From: a virus
DNA: 37,544 nucleotides
Virus record (IMG/VR): IMGVR_UViG_3300050821_001813
Location: 1-37,544 of that record
Direction: 5' to 3' (one strand)
Positions 36,205-37,544 of this stretch are shown here, piece by piece. The position numbers and the translations under genes are program-made. Position 1 is the first letter of the stretch. Each line of letters opens with the position of its first letter. The notes under the pieces were generated by a model. It searched no databases, had not been told where the DNA came from, and saw nothing but the letters and a program-made list of their open reading frames with translations.

Positions 36205-37544
36205 ATGGGATTACCAAGCACCCAAGTAGCGTTTACAACATCAGCATCCGGTAATTTCACTTTACCACACAATTTAGGAGTTATACCGGGTTCTGTTATT
36301 TTCGAGTATACTAGCGGCGGTGCTGTCTGGTTTCAAACCCCAACAAAATATGACGCGACTAATCTTTATCTAGTAGCATCGGCTCCGGGCGTACAAGGCT
36401 ATGCTATCATCTTTGCGAGCACGACTCCCTCATGTGTAGTTTTTGGTAATTCTACTATAAGATTACAAGAAGTTGTGGACGATGCTTCAACGTTAGGTGA
36501 TGTTGCACCAGCCTTATCTACAGGCGGCTTTTCAATGGCTCCTGCTTTGTCAATGGCTAATGATGTAATGCAGCAATTGATTAACGGCGGTCCCGGTGGA
36601 CAGCCTTACAACTGGAAATGGAATCGTTATAATATTGCACCATTTAATACGATTAGTTGCCAGCAAGACTATATGATTCCCGGTCTAGTTAACCTTGGGT
36701 GGATTGAAAGTTCATGGGCAGTTAATATTAATCAAACTTCTGTTCCCAAGCAAAAGATGTTTTTGGAAGTTCATAAAGACTTACTGGTTACGAATAATCA
36801 AAATACGTATCCGGGTAAAATTGGTTGGTTACCTAATAGTATGTTAATGACCGGTACTTGGGGCCAACACCCGCTAGGACCGACAGCAGGTTTCCCATCA
36901 GGTGAAACTACAGTTGCCGGACCCGGACAAACCGGACAGCAAAACCCCGGACCCGGTGTAATCTATACAAACCCACAAGGGAATTTAATTACGCCTATAA
37001 ATGCCACTACAAATATTACCGATCCATACGGGCATTTATGGACATTGACTACTTTCGGCACATGTGGGGCTACGGAACCAATTTGGCCAACCAATCCTAC
37101 ATATCCTACATTCCGTAATCCAAATATTCTTGCCACTACAGTAGTAGATGGTACAAGTGTTTGGACAGCTATTAATCCACAGGGACAAGGATTTAGAATA
37201 TCGCCAATTCCTTCGCAAACTGGAACTGTCTGGAATATCGAAGTAGTTGGGCAAATGCGTGCCCCAAGATTCTTTAATACACAACAGTATATTAATCCAA
37301 TTCCTGATGACTTTGAATGGGCCTTTAAACAAGGGTTCTTTGCTGAGTGCTTTAGACGCAACCCTGATCCGAAAGTTCGTTCAAAGTATCCACAAGAACG
37401 TCAACTATGGTTAGAGTCTCTTGACAAGGCCGTTCGTCAAGCAGACCGCGAGATGGATGACTTCGGTTTTTATCCGACTAATATGATAATGGACACTGGT
37501 TGGGGAATACAACCAATCAATCCCGCACAGCCTTTTGGCCCTTG
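36205..37544 (+). CDS. Large tail/virion protein, partial at the window end
   Basis: An open frame of 446+ residues runs off the right edge. The N-terminal 75 residues copy the previous gene. After this come VVDDASTLGDVAPALSTGGF, a Trp/Gly/Pro-rich middle (TNNQNTYPGKIGWLPNSML-like), two GPG-rich stretches, then a tail-associated helical region ending in ESLDKAVRQADREMDDFGFY. The FEWAFKQGFFAECFRRNPDP segment is familiar from phage virion proteins near the tail. AAGGAG precedes the ATG. Confidence 0.8.
   Translation, partial: MGLPSTQVAFTTSASGNFTLPHNLGVIPGSVIFEYTSGGAVWFQTPTKYDATNLYLVASAPGVQGYAIIFASTTPSCVVFGNSTIRLQEVVDDASTLGDVAPALSTGGFSMAPALSMANDVMQQLINGGPGGQPYNWKWNRYNIAPFNTISCQQDYMIPGLVNLGWIESSWAVNINQTSVPKQKMFLEVHKDLLVTNNQNTYPGKIGWLPNSMLMTGTWGQHPLGPTAGFPSGETTVAGPGQTGQQNPGPGVIYTNPQGNLITPINATTNITDPYGHLWTLTTFGTCGATEPIWPTNPTYPTFRNPNILATTVVDGTSVWTAINPQGQGFRISPIPSQTGTVWNIEVVGQMRAPRFFNTQQYINPIPDDFEWAFKQGFFAECFRRNPDPKVRSKYPQERQLWLESLDKAVRQADREMDDFGFYPTNMIMDTGWGIQPINPAQPFGP

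Noticed and set aside
1-37544. CRISPR array, retron, DGR or toxin-antitoxin system
   Set aside because: No regular direct repeats with spacers, no reverse transcriptase motif and no convincing toxin pair were seen.

Overview
The window is part of a tailed-phage (Caudoviricetes) genome. It encodes a large terminase, a portal, a scaffold-like protein, an N4-gp56-like major capsid protein (MCP), tail and fibre proteins and a family A DNA polymerase, together with a tRNA/tmRNA cluster and many tiny overlapping genes. Promoters look sigma70-like and most genes have clear Shine-Dalgarno (SD) sites, so the host is a bacterium. The host cannot be named from sequence. No integrase or CRISPR array was seen.

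Layout. The left part (about 1-17.07 kb) is transcribed almost entirely leftwards. From its right end, that arm runs: DNA polymerase, a HExxH protein, a circularly permuted tmRNA, seven tRNAs mixed with small genes, two calcineurin-like phosphoesterases (one frameshifted), Cys/His-rich and RlpA-like proteins, a 1.06 kb mostly non-coding stretch with repeated palindromes, a MoxR-like AAA+ ATPase with its DUF7192-like partner, and a run of tiny genes ending in strong inverted repeats. Divergent promoters at 17.08-17.16 kb separate the arms. The right part (17.16-37.5 kb) is transcribed rightwards. It holds a roughly 0.45 kb structured non-coding segment with an interrupted HNH gene, an attenuator-like leader, tail-fibre-like genes (two with signal peptides), a JAMM protein, two tRNAs, a PTP-like phosphatase, terminase, portal, scaffold, a GNAT protein, the MCP, an HNH endonuclease and further virion genes. 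The last gene runs off the window.

Most notable points. (1) A circularly permuted, probably two-piece tmRNA lies at 12680-13165. The 3' tRNA-like half with encoded CCA precedes the 5' half. The acceptor stem (including G3:U70), P2, the resume codon at nucleotides 89-91 and the tag stop can all be traced. (2) A 200-nt group I intron in the 3' part of the MCP gene has its P1 U:G splice pair, P10, P3, P7, P8 and P9 helices visible. Just upstream, the capsid reading frame itself is broken by a TAATG stop/start junction. (3) A perfect-consensus promoter drives the structured RNA segment at about 17.17-17.6 kb, next to the HNH gene with an in-frame stop. (4) A leader peptide overlaps an intrinsic terminator ahead of the tail-fibre genes. 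(5) A 15-bp palindrome (CTGTAnAnTGTACAG type) recurs about ten times in the left arm. (6) A set of TTGACA-N17 promoters shares an extended context.

How the genes fit together: the left arm supplies replication, translation support (tRNAs plus tmRNA) and small accessory proteins. The right arm builds and packages the virion. Three genes (phosphoesterase, HNH, MCP) are interrupted, so either recoding or local sequence error must be considered for each.
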